Made by a program: the position numbers and the translations under genes. The notes under the pieces are model-generated. The model saw only the letters and a list, made by a program, of their open reading frames with translations. It was not told the DNA's origin and did no database searches. Positions 1 to 8,140 of a stretch of 64,000 nt of DNA are shown piece by piece. The DNA is from Medakamo hakoo (Eukaryota > Chlorophyta > Trebouxiophyceae > Coccomyxaceae), in NCBI GenBank assembly GCA_026636295.1, contig CP089451.1:186001-250000 (forward strand), given 5' to 3'. Position 1 is the stretch's first letter, and each line of letters opens with the position of its first letter.

Positions 1-1
1 A

Positions 2-2863
2 GCCGCGCGCGCGTCGGGCGGTGCGGCCGCGGGCGGGGCCGGGCGCCTGGTGGCCGGTGGCCCCGCCGCCGAAGCGGCCGCGGCGTCCGCCGTCACCGCC
101 GCCCAGGCCCGCGTCGCGGACCAGGCGGCGTCGGCGGCGTCCGGGCGCGGTGGCGGGCCCGACGCGCTGGCCGAGCGCGTGCGCGAGCTCGACGCCCGCA
201 TCGGCGGCCTGCGCAACGTCCGCGCCCGCCTGGCCGCCCGGTCGGAGCTGGTCCAGAAGACGGCCCTGGCCCGGGACACGGCGCTGGCGAAGCGGGAAGC
301 CGCGGAAGGCGCGGTCGCGGAAGCGGTCGCGGAGGTGGAGGCGCTGCTGGTCGGCGGCGGCGGCCTCGCCCCCGGCGCGCCGGTGCCGCCCCCCGGCCCG
401 GCCCTCAAGGCCGCGGCCGACGCGGCGTTGGCCACCCTCAAAACCCGCGCCCGGGAGGCCGCGCACGCGGCCGCGTCGGCTGCGGCGGCGGCCACCGCCG
501 CCGAAAGCAAGGCGGCCGCGGCGCGGGCCGACGCGGCCGACGCAGCGGCCCAGGCGGCCGCGGCCGCGGCCGACATGCGCGCCGCCGTCGTCTCCACCCT
601 GGCGGGCGCGGGCGTGGAGGACGCGGCGGCCGAGCTGCCGCCCGACGCCGCGGCCGCGCCCGACGTGGCGGCCCTGGAAGCGAAGTGGGCCGCGGCCGCG
701 GTGGACGCGGCGAAGAAAGCCGCGACCGCGGCCTCGGTCCAGTCGTACACCCACCTCGCGCTCGGCGCGGTCGACGGCCACGGCACATGCGTGCTGTGCG
801 AGCGCGCCTTTGACGGTCCGGCCGCCATCGACGCGTTTAAAGACAAGCTGCACGTCCAGAGCGCGGCCGCGGGCGGCAAAGCGGCCCGGCTGGAGGGCAA
901 GGCGGCCGCGGCCGCGAAGGCGGCGGCCGACCTGCGCGCGCTCGTGCCCGCGCATGAGCGGTGGGCGGGCCTGGTCGCGCGCGCCGACGCGTCGTCGGGG
1001 CTGGCCGGGTTGGAAGCCGAAGCCGCCGCCGCCCGGTCGGCCGCGGCCGAGGCCGCGGCCGCGTCCGACGCCGCCGCGGCGTCGCTGGCGTCCGGCGAAG
1101 CGACGGCGCACGGCGTGGTGTGGAGTGCGTGTGCGGCCGCGGCCGACGCGGACGCCGCGCTGGCGGAAGTCGCGCGGTCCGGCCTGGTGGACGCTGCCGG
1201 CCCGCCACCGCCGCCACCGTCGACGACCGTCCCGCCGACTGGTGGCCCGCCCGGCGTGTCCCAAGCCTCCGTCGCGGTCGTGCCCGACACGCCCAGCACT
1301 GCGGCCGCGGCCGCGGTGGGTGGCGGTGGCACTGGCGGTGGGTTTGCCCGCATCCGCACCGTCGCCGACGCCGACGCCGCGCTGGAAGCCGCGGAAAAGG
1401 AGCGCACCCAAGTGGAAGAAGCGCGCGCGCAGGCCGTGCGCGGCCTGGAAGACGCGCGCGCCGCGCTGACGGCGGCCCAACAGGAGCTGCACGCGGTGCG
1501 CGAGGCCGGCGCGGCCGCGCGCGCGGCCGAAGCCAAGCGCGCCGCGGCGGAAGGCCGGGCGCTGGAGCTGACCGCCACCGCGTCCCGCTTACGCACCGAG
1601 GCTGGCGAGTCGGCGGCCGCCGTGGAAGCGACGGAAGCGGCGCTGGCCGACGCGACGGCGGAGCGCGAGGCCAAGCGCGCGGCCGGGCGCGCGGCCGAAG
1701 ACGCGGCGACGGCCGCGGCCGCGAAAGCTGGCGCGGCCGTCGAGAAGGTGGCGCTCCTGGAATCCGCGGCGACTGAGCCGGGCGGCGGGTACGGCGTGGA
1801 CCGCGGCTCCATCGTGGACGCGGCGGCGGCCGAGCTGGCGAAAGCGAAAGCCGAGTTAGCTGACGCCGAGGCCGCGGCCGCGCGCGCGGCGGCCGCCGCG
1901 GCCGACGTCGAGAATACGGCGGGCTCGTCCGAGTCGGTGCGCCGCCGTCTGGACGACTGCATCTCGGCCGCCACGTTGCGGGAGGCTCGTGCGGCCGCCG
2001 AAGCGGCCGCCGCCGCTGCCGACGCGGCCGTCGCGGCCGCGGGCGACGCCGCCGCCCTGCGCTCGGCCGCGGCCGCCAAGGCTGGCTCGGCCGCGTCGGC
2101 GCGCTCCGAGCTCGACCGCGCCCGCGGCAGCCTGGCGTCCGCGGAGGAGGCGGCCCGCCGGGCCCGGGCCGAGCTGACGTCCGGCCGGTCCGACGACGGC
2201 GGCGCCGGGTCCGCGGCGGCGGCGGCGGAGGAGCACATGGCCCGCCTGGCGGCCGCGCGCGCGGCCGACGCCGCGGCCCGCGACCTGGACCGGTACGCCA
2301 AAGCGCTGGAGGCCGCCCTGCTGGCTTTCCACGCCTCCCGCATGCGGGACGTCAACGCCTCCATCAAGGAGATGTGGCAGAAGACGTACAGCCACGGCGA
2401 CATCGACTACATCCAGGTGCGCGCGGACGCGGACGGCGGCGGGCCGGGCGGCGGCGGCGGCGGCGGCCGGGCCGGGCGGTCGTACAACTACCGCCTCGTC
2501 ATGGTTGCGGGCGGGGCGGAGCTGGAGATGCGGGGGCGGTGCTCCGCCGGCCAAAAAGTGCTGGCCTGCATCATCGTGCGCCTGGCCCTGGCGGAAGTCT
2601 TTGGCCTGGACTGCGGCATCCTGGCCCTGGACGAGCCGACGACCAACCTGGACGAAGCGAACGCGGCCGCGCTGGCGGAAGCCCTGCGGAACGTCATGAC
2701 CGAGCGGCGGGACCAGGCCAACTTCCAGCTGATCGTCATCACGCACGACGAACGGTTTGCCCAGCTGCTGGGCACGCGCGAGGTGGCGGACTACATGTGG
2801 CGGGTGCGCAAGGACGAGCGCCAGATGAGCATGCTGGTCCGCGAGGACGTGTGCGAAGGGTGA
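2..2863 (+). CDS. RAD50: RAD50 double-strand-break repair ATPase (C-terminal part, 5' end outside window)
   Basis: RAD50 is the SMC-like ATPase of the MRE11-RAD50-NBS1 complex, which tethers and processes DNA ends in the nucleus. The frame is open from the first bases, so the start codon and Walker A lobe lie upstream. Visible parts in order: an Ala/Glu-rich coiled coil; the zinc hook CXXC (CVLC, nt 788-799), which dimerises two coiled coils; the returning coiled coil; and the C-terminal lobe with the signature CSAGQKVLA (about nt 2540), Walker B with LALDEPTTNLD (about nt 2620-2655) and the H-loop VITHDE. The coiled coil is unusually rich in alanine, and a Pro/Gly/Thr-rich insert lies near nt 1200-1350. 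The match to the family C-terminus is nearly continuous, so the identification is firm. The gene is convergent with the next locus. Confidence 0.96.
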   Translation, partial: AARASGGAAAGGAGRLVAGGPAAEAAAASAVTAAQARVADQAASAASGRGGGPDALAERVRELDARIGGLRNVRARLAARSELVQKTALARDTALAKREAAEGAVAEAVAEVEALLVGGGGLAPGAPVPPPGPALKAAADAALATLKTRAREAAHAAASAAAAATAAESKAAAARADAADAAAQAAAAAADMRAAVVSTLAGAGVEDAAAELPPDAAAAPDVAALEAKWAAAAVDAAKKAATAASVQSYTHLALGAVDGHGTCVLCERAFDGPAAIDAFKDKLHVQSAAAGGKAARLEGKAAAAAKAAADLRALVPAHERWAGLVARADASSGLAGLEAEAAAARSAAAEAAAASDAAAASLASGEATAHGVVWSACAAAADADAALAEVARSGLVDAAGPPPPPPSTTVPPTGGPPGVSQASVAVVPDTPSTAAAAAVGGGGTGGGFARIRTVADADAALEAAEKERTQVEEARAQAVRGLEDARAALTAAQQELHAVREAGAAARAAEAKRAAAEGRALELTATASRLRTEAGESAAAVEATEAALADATAEREAKRAAGRAAEDAATAAAAKAGAAVEKVALLESAATEPGGGYGVDRGSIVDAAAAELAKAKAELADAEAAAARAAAAAADVENTAGSSESVRRRLDDCISAATLREARAAAEAAAAAADAAVAAAGDAAALRSAAAAKAGSAASARSELDRARGSLASAEEAARRARAELTSGRSDDGGAGSAAAAAEEHMARLAAARAADAAARDLDRYAKALEAALLAFHASRMRDVNASIKEMWQKTYSHGDIDYIQVRADADGGGPGGGGGGGRAGRSYNYRLVMVAGGAELEMRGRCSAGQKVLACIIVRLALAEVFGLDCGILALDEPTTNLDEANAAALAEALRNVMTERRDQANFQLIVITHDERFAQLLGTREVADYMWRVRKDERQMSMLVREDVCEG

Positions 2864-3050
2864 GCGGGGCGTGGGGGGAGTGGGGAGAGACGCCTGCTTT
2901 GCTTTTTTTTTTCTGTTTTCCCGCCCTGCCTGAGAGAGAGACGATCGGCGCTGCGCTGCCCCCTGCTTTTTTATCCGACCTGTGTGTGTTTGCAATGCAA
3001 ACGAAACGAAAAAGACAACAACCCCCTGCCCTTGCACACGACACTTTGCC

Positions 3051-4184
3051 TCACTCTTCCGGCGCCGCACCTGGCGGCAACAGCCGCGCCGCCGCCCTCA
3101 AACGCGTCGCCGCCGTCGCCACCTCTCCCGCCGCTTCACTGACCACGCGGGCAGCAGACCCGTCCCCGCCGCCTCGCAGCAGCGTCGCCAGCTCACCCGC
3201 CAGCAGCTCACACCCCGTTTCCAGCGCTTCGGCCCCGCCGCTGCACTCGTCCCGGTCTTGTGGCGCGTACAGCGCCGCTCCCAGGTCCGACGCCGCCCGG
3301 CGCAGGCCGGCGGCGAGCCAGGCCAGCGATTCCCAGGGTTCCAACCAGGTGGAGGGCGGGGAGTTGGACGCGGTGGCGGCGGCGATGGCCTGGCGCGCGG
3401 CCGCTTCCGCGCGGCGGGCGACGCGCGCCGCGGCGGCCAAAGCAGCGGCGCCCGCGTCGGCGACGGCGGCCTCGCGCGCCGAAATGGCTTCGGGCGTGAA
3501 CTGGATGATGGGATCGGCTGCTTCGTCGCCTGCTGCGGGTTCGGGCGGCGGCGGCGGCGGCGGCGGCGGCGCGGCAGGCCCGTCGGCCCGGCCGTTTGGC
3601 TCGCCTCCACCACCACCCTCCTCACTTTCGTCGTCGTCGCTCTCGGCCAGGCCGCCGTTGGCGACTTCACCCGCTTCGACCGCCGCGTCCGCCACCTCAG
3701 CCGCCGCGGCGGATAGGGCCGCCAAGACAGCCGCTCCATCCGTCGCCGGCGCGGCGTCCGCGTCGTCGCAGGCGGCCAAGACGGAGCCGGCGGCCGGCCG
3801 GGCGGCGGCGGGCGCGGAGGACGCCAGCGCGTCGGTCAGGGCCGTCGCCGCCCGAGCCACGCCGCCGGCGGCGCGTTTGATGGCCGTGGACAGGGACGGC
3901 CCGCCCGCACCGGACGCTGCTGCAGCAGCTGCATCCAGCGCCCCCACCACCACGGCGGCCACGTCGTCGATGAGCGCGGCCGTGGCGGCTGGGTCGAGGT
4001 CGGCGCCGGCGGCGAGGCCCGCGCGCGCGGCGGCCGCGCGCACGGGCGCCAGGCAGGCGGGCCAGGGTTGTGGGGGTGGGTGGGGCGCCTCTCCTGGCCG
4101 ACCCGGGCGGGTCGGTATGCGGGCTAGGGCGGCGGCGATCGCGGCTTTCGCGTCTTCCGACGCGGGCGGCGGCGGTGGAGCCAT
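3051..4184 (-). CDS. Cyclin-D1-binding protein 1 (GCIP/CCNDBP1)-like protein, tentative
   Basis: Single exon, 377 residues, mostly alanine. The informative part is the C-terminal third, with a Trp-rich helix (WLEPWESLAWLAAGL) followed by a segment ending in DLGAALYAPQD. That resembles the YPPQ region of the CCNDBP1/GCIP family, cytoplasmic-nuclear helical proteins that bind D-type cyclins. An acidic run (DDDESEEGG) and a polyproline tract sit in the middle. The family call rests on this short stretch and could be wrong; otherwise it is a helical protein of unknown role. The ATG is only 4 nt after the stop of the upstream small CHCH frame on the same strand, an arrangement expected of a dicistronic transcript. 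I saw no other in-frame Met, so this start is the likely one if the frame is translated. Confidence 0.4.
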   Translation of the reverse strand: MAPPPPPASEDAKAAIAAALARIPTRPGRPGEAPHPPPQPWPACLAPVRAAAARAGLAAGADLDPAATAALIDDVAAVVVGALDAAAAAASGAGGPSLSTAIKRAAGGVARAATALTDALASSAPAAARPAAGSVLAACDDADAAPATDGAAVLAALSAAAAEVADAAVEAGEVANGGLAESDDDESEEGGGGGEPNGRADGPAAPPPPPPPPPEPAAGDEAADPIIQFTPEAISAREAAVADAGAAALAAAARVARRAEAAARQAIAAATASNSPPSTWLEPWESLAWLAAGLRRAASDLGAALYAPQDRDECSGGAEALETGCELLAGELATLLRGGGDGSAARVVSEAAGEVATAATRLRAAARLLPPGAAPEE

Positions 4185-4188
4185 GGCC

Positions 4189-4383
4189 TCAGTGAGGAGG
4201 CGGCGGGCGGCCGGCGGGCGCGGGTCCTCCGCCGCACGCGCTTTTAAAGGCCTCGATCTCGGCCGCGCACTTGACGGGGTCGCCCTCGTTGGCTTCCAGA
4301 CACTTCTTCAGGGCCTCAACCTGGCAGGGCGTGAGTTTGGGCGGCGGTTGGTGGGCGGCGGCGGCAGGAGGCGGCGGCGGCAT
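4189..4383 (-). CDS. Small CHCH-type (twin cysteine-pair) protein, COA6-like
   Basis: Read as a stand-alone frame this is 64 residues: a Pro/Ala leader, then two cysteine pairs in a helical-hairpin pattern. The pairs are C-x7-C (CQVEALKKC) and, after ten residues, C-x10-C (CAAEIEAFKSAC). CHCH proteins are oxidised by Mia40 in the mitochondrial intermembrane space. The ten-residue spacer and the C-x10-C pair match COA6, a copper-handling factor for cytochrome c oxidase; the first pair is two residues shorter than the usual C-x9-C. The function is inferred from the motif only. The open frame continues upstream of this Met, and a phase-compatible acceptor at 4405-4406 (exon from 4404) could join it to a donor at 4567-4568 in the next frame, making it the last exon of that gene instead. 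Confidence 0.6.
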   Translation of the reverse strand: MPPPPPAAAAHQPPPKLTPCQVEALKKCLEANEGDPVKCAAEIEAFKSACGGGPAPAGRPPPPH

Positions 4384-4469
4384 TCGGGCCCGCGCTGTCG
4401 CGTGCTGTGTGTCTTTGGCGGTCTGTGTGCAACCCCGCCACGGATGGAACGGACCACACACAAAACAAA

Positions 4470-4994
4470 CTAACACGCCCCACGCACGACCCCCCACGGG
4501 CACGCCCGCCTCACCGCTCGTGTGCGGCCGGCTGCTGTGCCCCCCACTCCCATCGCACTCAAGCTTACGCACGCGGCCCGGCTGCTCCTGCCACGGGTGG
4601 CCAGCACGCGCTTGCCTGCCCGCACGAGCGCGGCGCTCGCCCACAGTTTGAACACAAACGTGGCGGGCTTGATGGCCGCCCTCAGAACCAAGGATTCGGC
4701 CAGCGACACGGTGAGCCGTGCAGGGTCCGCCCGCGCCCGTATCCAGCCGGCCTTCGCGACGCGCGACCGGGCGGCGGCCAGGGACGCGTCCCAGGTCCGG
4801 GCGAGGGCGGGGGAGCGGGCAGCGGCGGACCGCGCGAGCGGGCCCAGTGCCGTGGATGAGGGCTGGACGGCGTAACAAAGCGTCCAGAAGCCCGCGGCCA
4901 TGGCGGCGCCCAGGACCTCGTGCACGACGAGCGCGGCCGGCAGGTCGGCCGGGTGCAGGCCCTGCCTTGCTAGTTCGGACTTGATGCGCTGCAT
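4470..4994 (-). CDS. Unknown protein with two hydrophobic stretches
   Basis: 174 residues if unspliced, starting at the first ATG (the frame upstream of it has only a GTG). Residues about 18-40 (ALVVHEVLGAAMAAGFWTL) and about 110-135 (ESLVLRAAIKPATFVFKLW) are the best conserved-looking parts. They recall small mitochondrial or plastid membrane-associated proteins of the DUF1279/FAM210 type, but I cannot confirm that. The last 33 residues look unlike a real C-terminus. A good donor (gtaagc after residue 142, at 4563-4568) could splice in phase to an acceptor at 4405-4406 or 4423-4424, giving a 213- or 219-residue protein ending in the CHCH segment. Both models are open. It is divergent from the lumenal protein at 5246. 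Confidence 0.5.
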   Translation of the reverse strand: MQRIKSELARQGLHPADLPAALVVHEVLGAAMAAGFWTLCYAVQPSSTALGPLARSAAARSPALARTWDASLAAARSRVAKAGWIRARADPARLTVSLAESLVLRAAIKPATFVFKLWASAALVRAGKRVLATRGRSSRAACVSLSAMGVGGTAAGRTRAVRRACPWGVVRGAC

Positions 4995-5245
4995 TTTTTG
5001 CCCAGGTTTGATGCGCGACCGCACGCTGTCCCTGCACACGCGGTCCTGGCTGGCGGAGAGGCGGGAGATGCGAGGTCAGGTGTGAAGGCTTGAGCCGATC
5101 AACCAGTTTTTTTCCTTTGTTTTTTTTTTGTTCGTGTGTGCGGAGGAACGCGCAGTTTTTGCGGAGCGCTCACTGAGCGCTCGGGCATTGGTCGTCTCAC
5201 CTCTGTTTTTTCTGCGCCGCAGGGGGGCCGTCGCACGTCCCCACC

Positions 5246-6745
5246 ATGGCCTTGGCGATGGCAGCAGTGAAGCCAGGCGTTCACTCCACGCCCGCGACAC
5301 GGCAGTCGAGGCATCGCACGCCCCTGCACTGCGCCGCCCTGGCCGACGGTGACGCGGCTGCCCGGCCCACCCGCCGCGCCGCTCTCCTTGCGGCCGGCCT
5401 GGCCGCCGCGACGACGCCGGCGGCCACACCCCTCCCAGCCGCCGCCATCGTCCAGGTGCCCGACCCGCTGTTCAAAGCGCACAAGAAGGGCGCCAAAAGC
5501 CCGCCGCTCATCGACGCGCACGAGTTCGCCGTCCCCCTGCGCCTGGTCGCGCTGCGCGGGAGTGTGCCGGGGGAGTGGGTGGCCGACTTCAAGGGCGCGC
5601 TGGGCAAGCGCGGCTCCGTGGCCCTGGAGGCCCGGCCGCAGTTGGGCACCATTTTTGAGGACTTGGCCGCCCCAGAAGCGGCGGGCGCCAAGTCCGCCGC
5701 CACCGCCGACGGCGTGGGCCTGGGCGACGAGTGGCTGGCGGCCGCGGTGCGCCGGGGCCTGGTCGCCCCGATCCCCGGCGCGCCCTCCTCCACGTGGTTT
5801 GCCCGCCTGCACCCGCGGTGGCGGCGGCTGGTGACGCGCGACCGCGACGGCGGCCTCGCGGACGGCGCGCACGGCGGGCAAGTGTTCGCCGCGCCTTGGC
5901 GGTGGGGCGCGACGCTCGCGGCCGTGCGCACCGACAAGTTCCGGTCCGCCCGCCTCCCACCGCTCACGTCCTGGGCCGACTTACTCCACCCTCGCCTGCA
6001 GGGCCGGGTGGGCCTGCCGTCCTCACCGCGCCTGTTTGCAGCGCTGGCCTGCGCAGCCGCGGGCGTGGGGCTGAACCCATCGGCGCGGGAGCTGGAGGCC
6101 GCGCTCGCCCGCCGCGGTGGCAAGTCCGGCGACAAAGCGTCGGCCGCGGCCGCATCCCTGGCCGAGGTGATGACCCGCCTGCGCCAGGCGGCGCTGCTGG
6201 TGTCGGACCGGGATGCGGGGCGGGCGCTGGGCGCGGGCGACGCGTGGGTGGCGGTCGGGTCGAGCACCGACCTGGGGCCGCTGGCGGCCCGCTCGTCCGC
6301 CGTCGCCCTGGCCGCGCCGCCGGGCGGCGTCCCGCTCTGGGCCGACCTGTGGACGGTGCCGGCGCTGGCGGCCGGAGGGGATGGCGGCGTCGGACCCTCC
6401 CCCCTCCTCGCCGCCTGGCTGGACTACTGCCTGAGCGCCGGCCGGGCCGACAGCGGGCGCGGGTTTGGCGCGCTCGCCGGCGGCGCGTCGCCGCTCGTCC
6501 TGCCGCCGGTGGGTGGTGGGGGAGGAGGAGGGGGCGCGCCTGCCCGCCGCAGCCTGACCGCCCGCCTGTTGAGGCGGGCCCCGGCGCCACCGCCCCCGCC
6601 TCCAGCTGGCGCAGCGAGCGCCCTGGGCCCCGGCGGGCTGCCGCCCGCGACCACGCTCGCCCGGTCGGCGTTTTTAGAGCCGCTGGACGGCGACACGGCC
6701 GGGCTGTTGAGCGAGGCCCTGCGGCTGAGCGGGGCGAGAGGGTGA
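5246..6745 (+). CDS. Thylakoid-lumen solute-binding-like (PotD/spermidine-binding type) protein
   Basis: Single exon, 499 residues, ATG in a CACCATGG context. The first ~40 residues look like a chloroplast transit peptide. A twin-arginine motif (TRRAALLAAG, RR at 43-44), a hydrophobic stretch and an A-x-A-type cleavage site near residue 65 then predict Tat-dependent delivery to the thylakoid lumen. The mature part has periplasmic-binding-protein features: APWRWGATLAAVRTDKF, TSWADLLHPRLQGRVGL and DAWVAVGSS correspond to the type-2 solute-binding fold of PotD-like proteins. Land plants have a similar nuclear gene annotated as putrescine-binding-like, with unproven ligand. No permease gene lies beside it. 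A Gly/Pro-rich insert precedes the last 60 residues. The fold call is firmer than the ligand. Confidence 0.7.
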   Translation: MALAMAAVKPGVHSTPATRQSRHRTPLHCAALADGDAAARPTRRAALLAAGLAAATTPAATPLPAAAIVQVPDPLFKAHKKGAKSPPLIDAHEFAVPLRLVALRGSVPGEWVADFKGALGKRGSVALEARPQLGTIFEDLAAPEAAGAKSAATADGVGLGDEWLAAAVRRGLVAPIPGAPSSTWFARLHPRWRRLVTRDRDGGLADGAHGGQVFAAPWRWGATLAAVRTDKFRSARLPPLTSWADLLHPRLQGRVGLPSSPRLFAALACAAAGVGLNPSARELEAALARRGGKSGDKASAAAASLAEVMTRLRQAALLVSDRDAGRALGAGDAWVAVGSSTDLGPLAARSSAVALAAPPGGVPLWADLWTVPALAAGGDGGVGPSPLLAAWLDYCLSAGRADSGRGFGALAGGASPLVLPPVGGGGGGGGAPARRSLTARLLRRAPAPPPPPPAGAASALGPGGLPPATTLARSAFLEPLDGDTAGLLSEALRLSGARG

Positions 6746-6925
6746 GAGGGCGTGCCTGTTGCGACGGCGTGTGTCCTTTTTGTCCCTCTAGTTTCCATGC
6801 GTGCCTCTCTGCCGGGGCTGGTTGGTGTGTGGTGGCGCGCTCGGCCCGCGCGCGCAGGGCCGCACGAGTTTTCGTCCGCGCCGCGTTTTTTTTTCTCTCT
6901 AGCCTACACAAGCGTGCGCGCTCTC

Positions 6926-7673
6926 TCAGTCATCCCCAGGGCAGTGGCACTCCCAGTCGCGGTCGGTGTCGATGACCGTGACAACATTCGTGTCGGCCGG
7001 GCACGCGGAAATCACGGCCTGGACGTGCTTCGTTTCCCCCCCAAAGCTGCCGGGGACCGCCGCGTCGACCACTAGTTTGGGGCAGGCCTTGTCCGAGCCG
7101 TCCAAGTCGGATTTCAGGAGGTTGACGCGTCCCGTGGCCAGGGCGGCCCGGACTTGGGACGGGCTGATGTGCCTGGGAAGGCGTGGATGGGATGGGATGG
7201 GATGGGATGGAGGGGGTGGAGAGGTGTCCGCGGCTTGGCTTGGTGTTCCACGCTTAGCAGCCGCGCGTGTCCACGCCCGCCTCCTCCCGCCACACGCCTT
7301 GCGGCGTCATAGACAAGAAATCCATGGCTCACCTGCACTCCATCCTGCACCGGGCGTGCTCCGTGAAATGCAGCGGCCGCTTGGCCGCGTCTTGCAGCAT
7401 GCGTTTGCCTTTTTTCGCACTAGCAAACGCCCGGAACGCGAGGCCGATGACTGCCGCGCCGATAGCGCCCGCCAGCACCAGGAAACCAGTGGAAGAGCGA
7501 GATGCGCGCGCCGCCCGCCGCTCGGCCTTGGATTTCCTCTTCTTCTTGTTCTTGTTGCGGTCGGCTCCTGCGCCGCTCCCGCTCACCGCATCTGACCGAG
7601 ACGGCAGGCGTTCCGCCCGGCCGGCGGGGCGCGGGCGCCCGCTGCCGCGGCCACCAGGGCCGGACCGGCGCAT
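6926..7673 (-). CDS. DUF4258-like protein with an N-terminal membrane anchor
   Basis: Two exons, 7333-7673 and 6926-7172, giving 195 residues; donor gtgagc, acceptor cccag, phase 2. The N-terminal ~60 residues are basic and Lys/Arg-rich (NKNKKKRKSK), followed by one clear transmembrane segment (about 64-82, FLVLAGAIGAAVIGLAF). The C-terminal half begins LHFTEHARCRM and continues HISPSQVRAAL..G.VN, then CPKLVVDA, a VQAVISACP strand and VVTVIDTD, ending in a small Cys/His-rich tail. The Phe/His-x2-His-Ala-x2-Arg start, the S-x2-V-x2-AL-x-G helix and the closing VVTVI strand are the pattern of DUF4258, a small domain known mainly from bacteria. Function unknown. The intron carries a GGGAT tandem repeat. 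Start chosen as the only ATG that includes the basic region. Confidence 0.65.
7185..7210. repeat. (GGGAT)5 tandem repeat
   Basis: About five direct copies of GGGAT inside the single intron of the DUF4258-like gene. No function seen. Confidence 0.8.
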
Positions 7674-8140
7674 TGTTATGGGTGTGCGCGTGTGTTACGT
7701 ATGTGTGTGCGTCGGGAAGGCACGATGGAGAGACGATGGGAGTGGTGGACTGGTTGCACAAGTGTCCCCGACCACCCCTCTTCATCTCCATTTTTTTTCC
7801 ACTCTCTCTCTCTCTCTCTCTTTCACACACACACACACACACACTCATCGCGACGATGGGTCACGCATTAGAAAAGGGGGGAGATCGCGACACCCACATG
7901 TACGAAAGTGTTGCATCCCATTTTGGTTGAGGCACGTCAGGGAGCGGGGCGTGTGGTTGCACCGGCGCGCCGCGCGCTGAGCACGAGCGCCCGTTTCTTT
8001 TTTTTTTTGTTGGTGTCCCTCACCAGAGCTCTCAGGCCCTTGTCGAGTCACTCGCGCACAGCGCGCAGGTAGCCGGGGTAGCCCAGCTCCCCATCCCAGC
8101 GCTTGTAGGTTGATGTGTTGTTTTCAGCTCACGCTTTTTT
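7674..8140. other. Gene-less stretch with (CT)n(CA)n microsatellite
   Basis: This 467 bp separates the 5' end of the DUF4258-like gene from the 3' end of the first secreted Cys-rich gene, both on the minus strand. It contains a dinucleotide run, (CT)n then (CA)n at 7801-7845, and several T runs. I see no credible reading frame, RNA gene or hairpin. It should hold the promoter of the former and the 3' UTR of the latter. Confidence 0.6.

Noticed and set aside
6780-6900. Recurring CTAG tetranucleotides near gene ends
   Set aside because: Several occur in spacers, but position and context vary, and stops (TAG) and chance explain them.
7845-8051. 68-codon minus-strand frame
   Set aside because: No signal, domain or conserved feature; lies in a microsatellite-bearing spacer.
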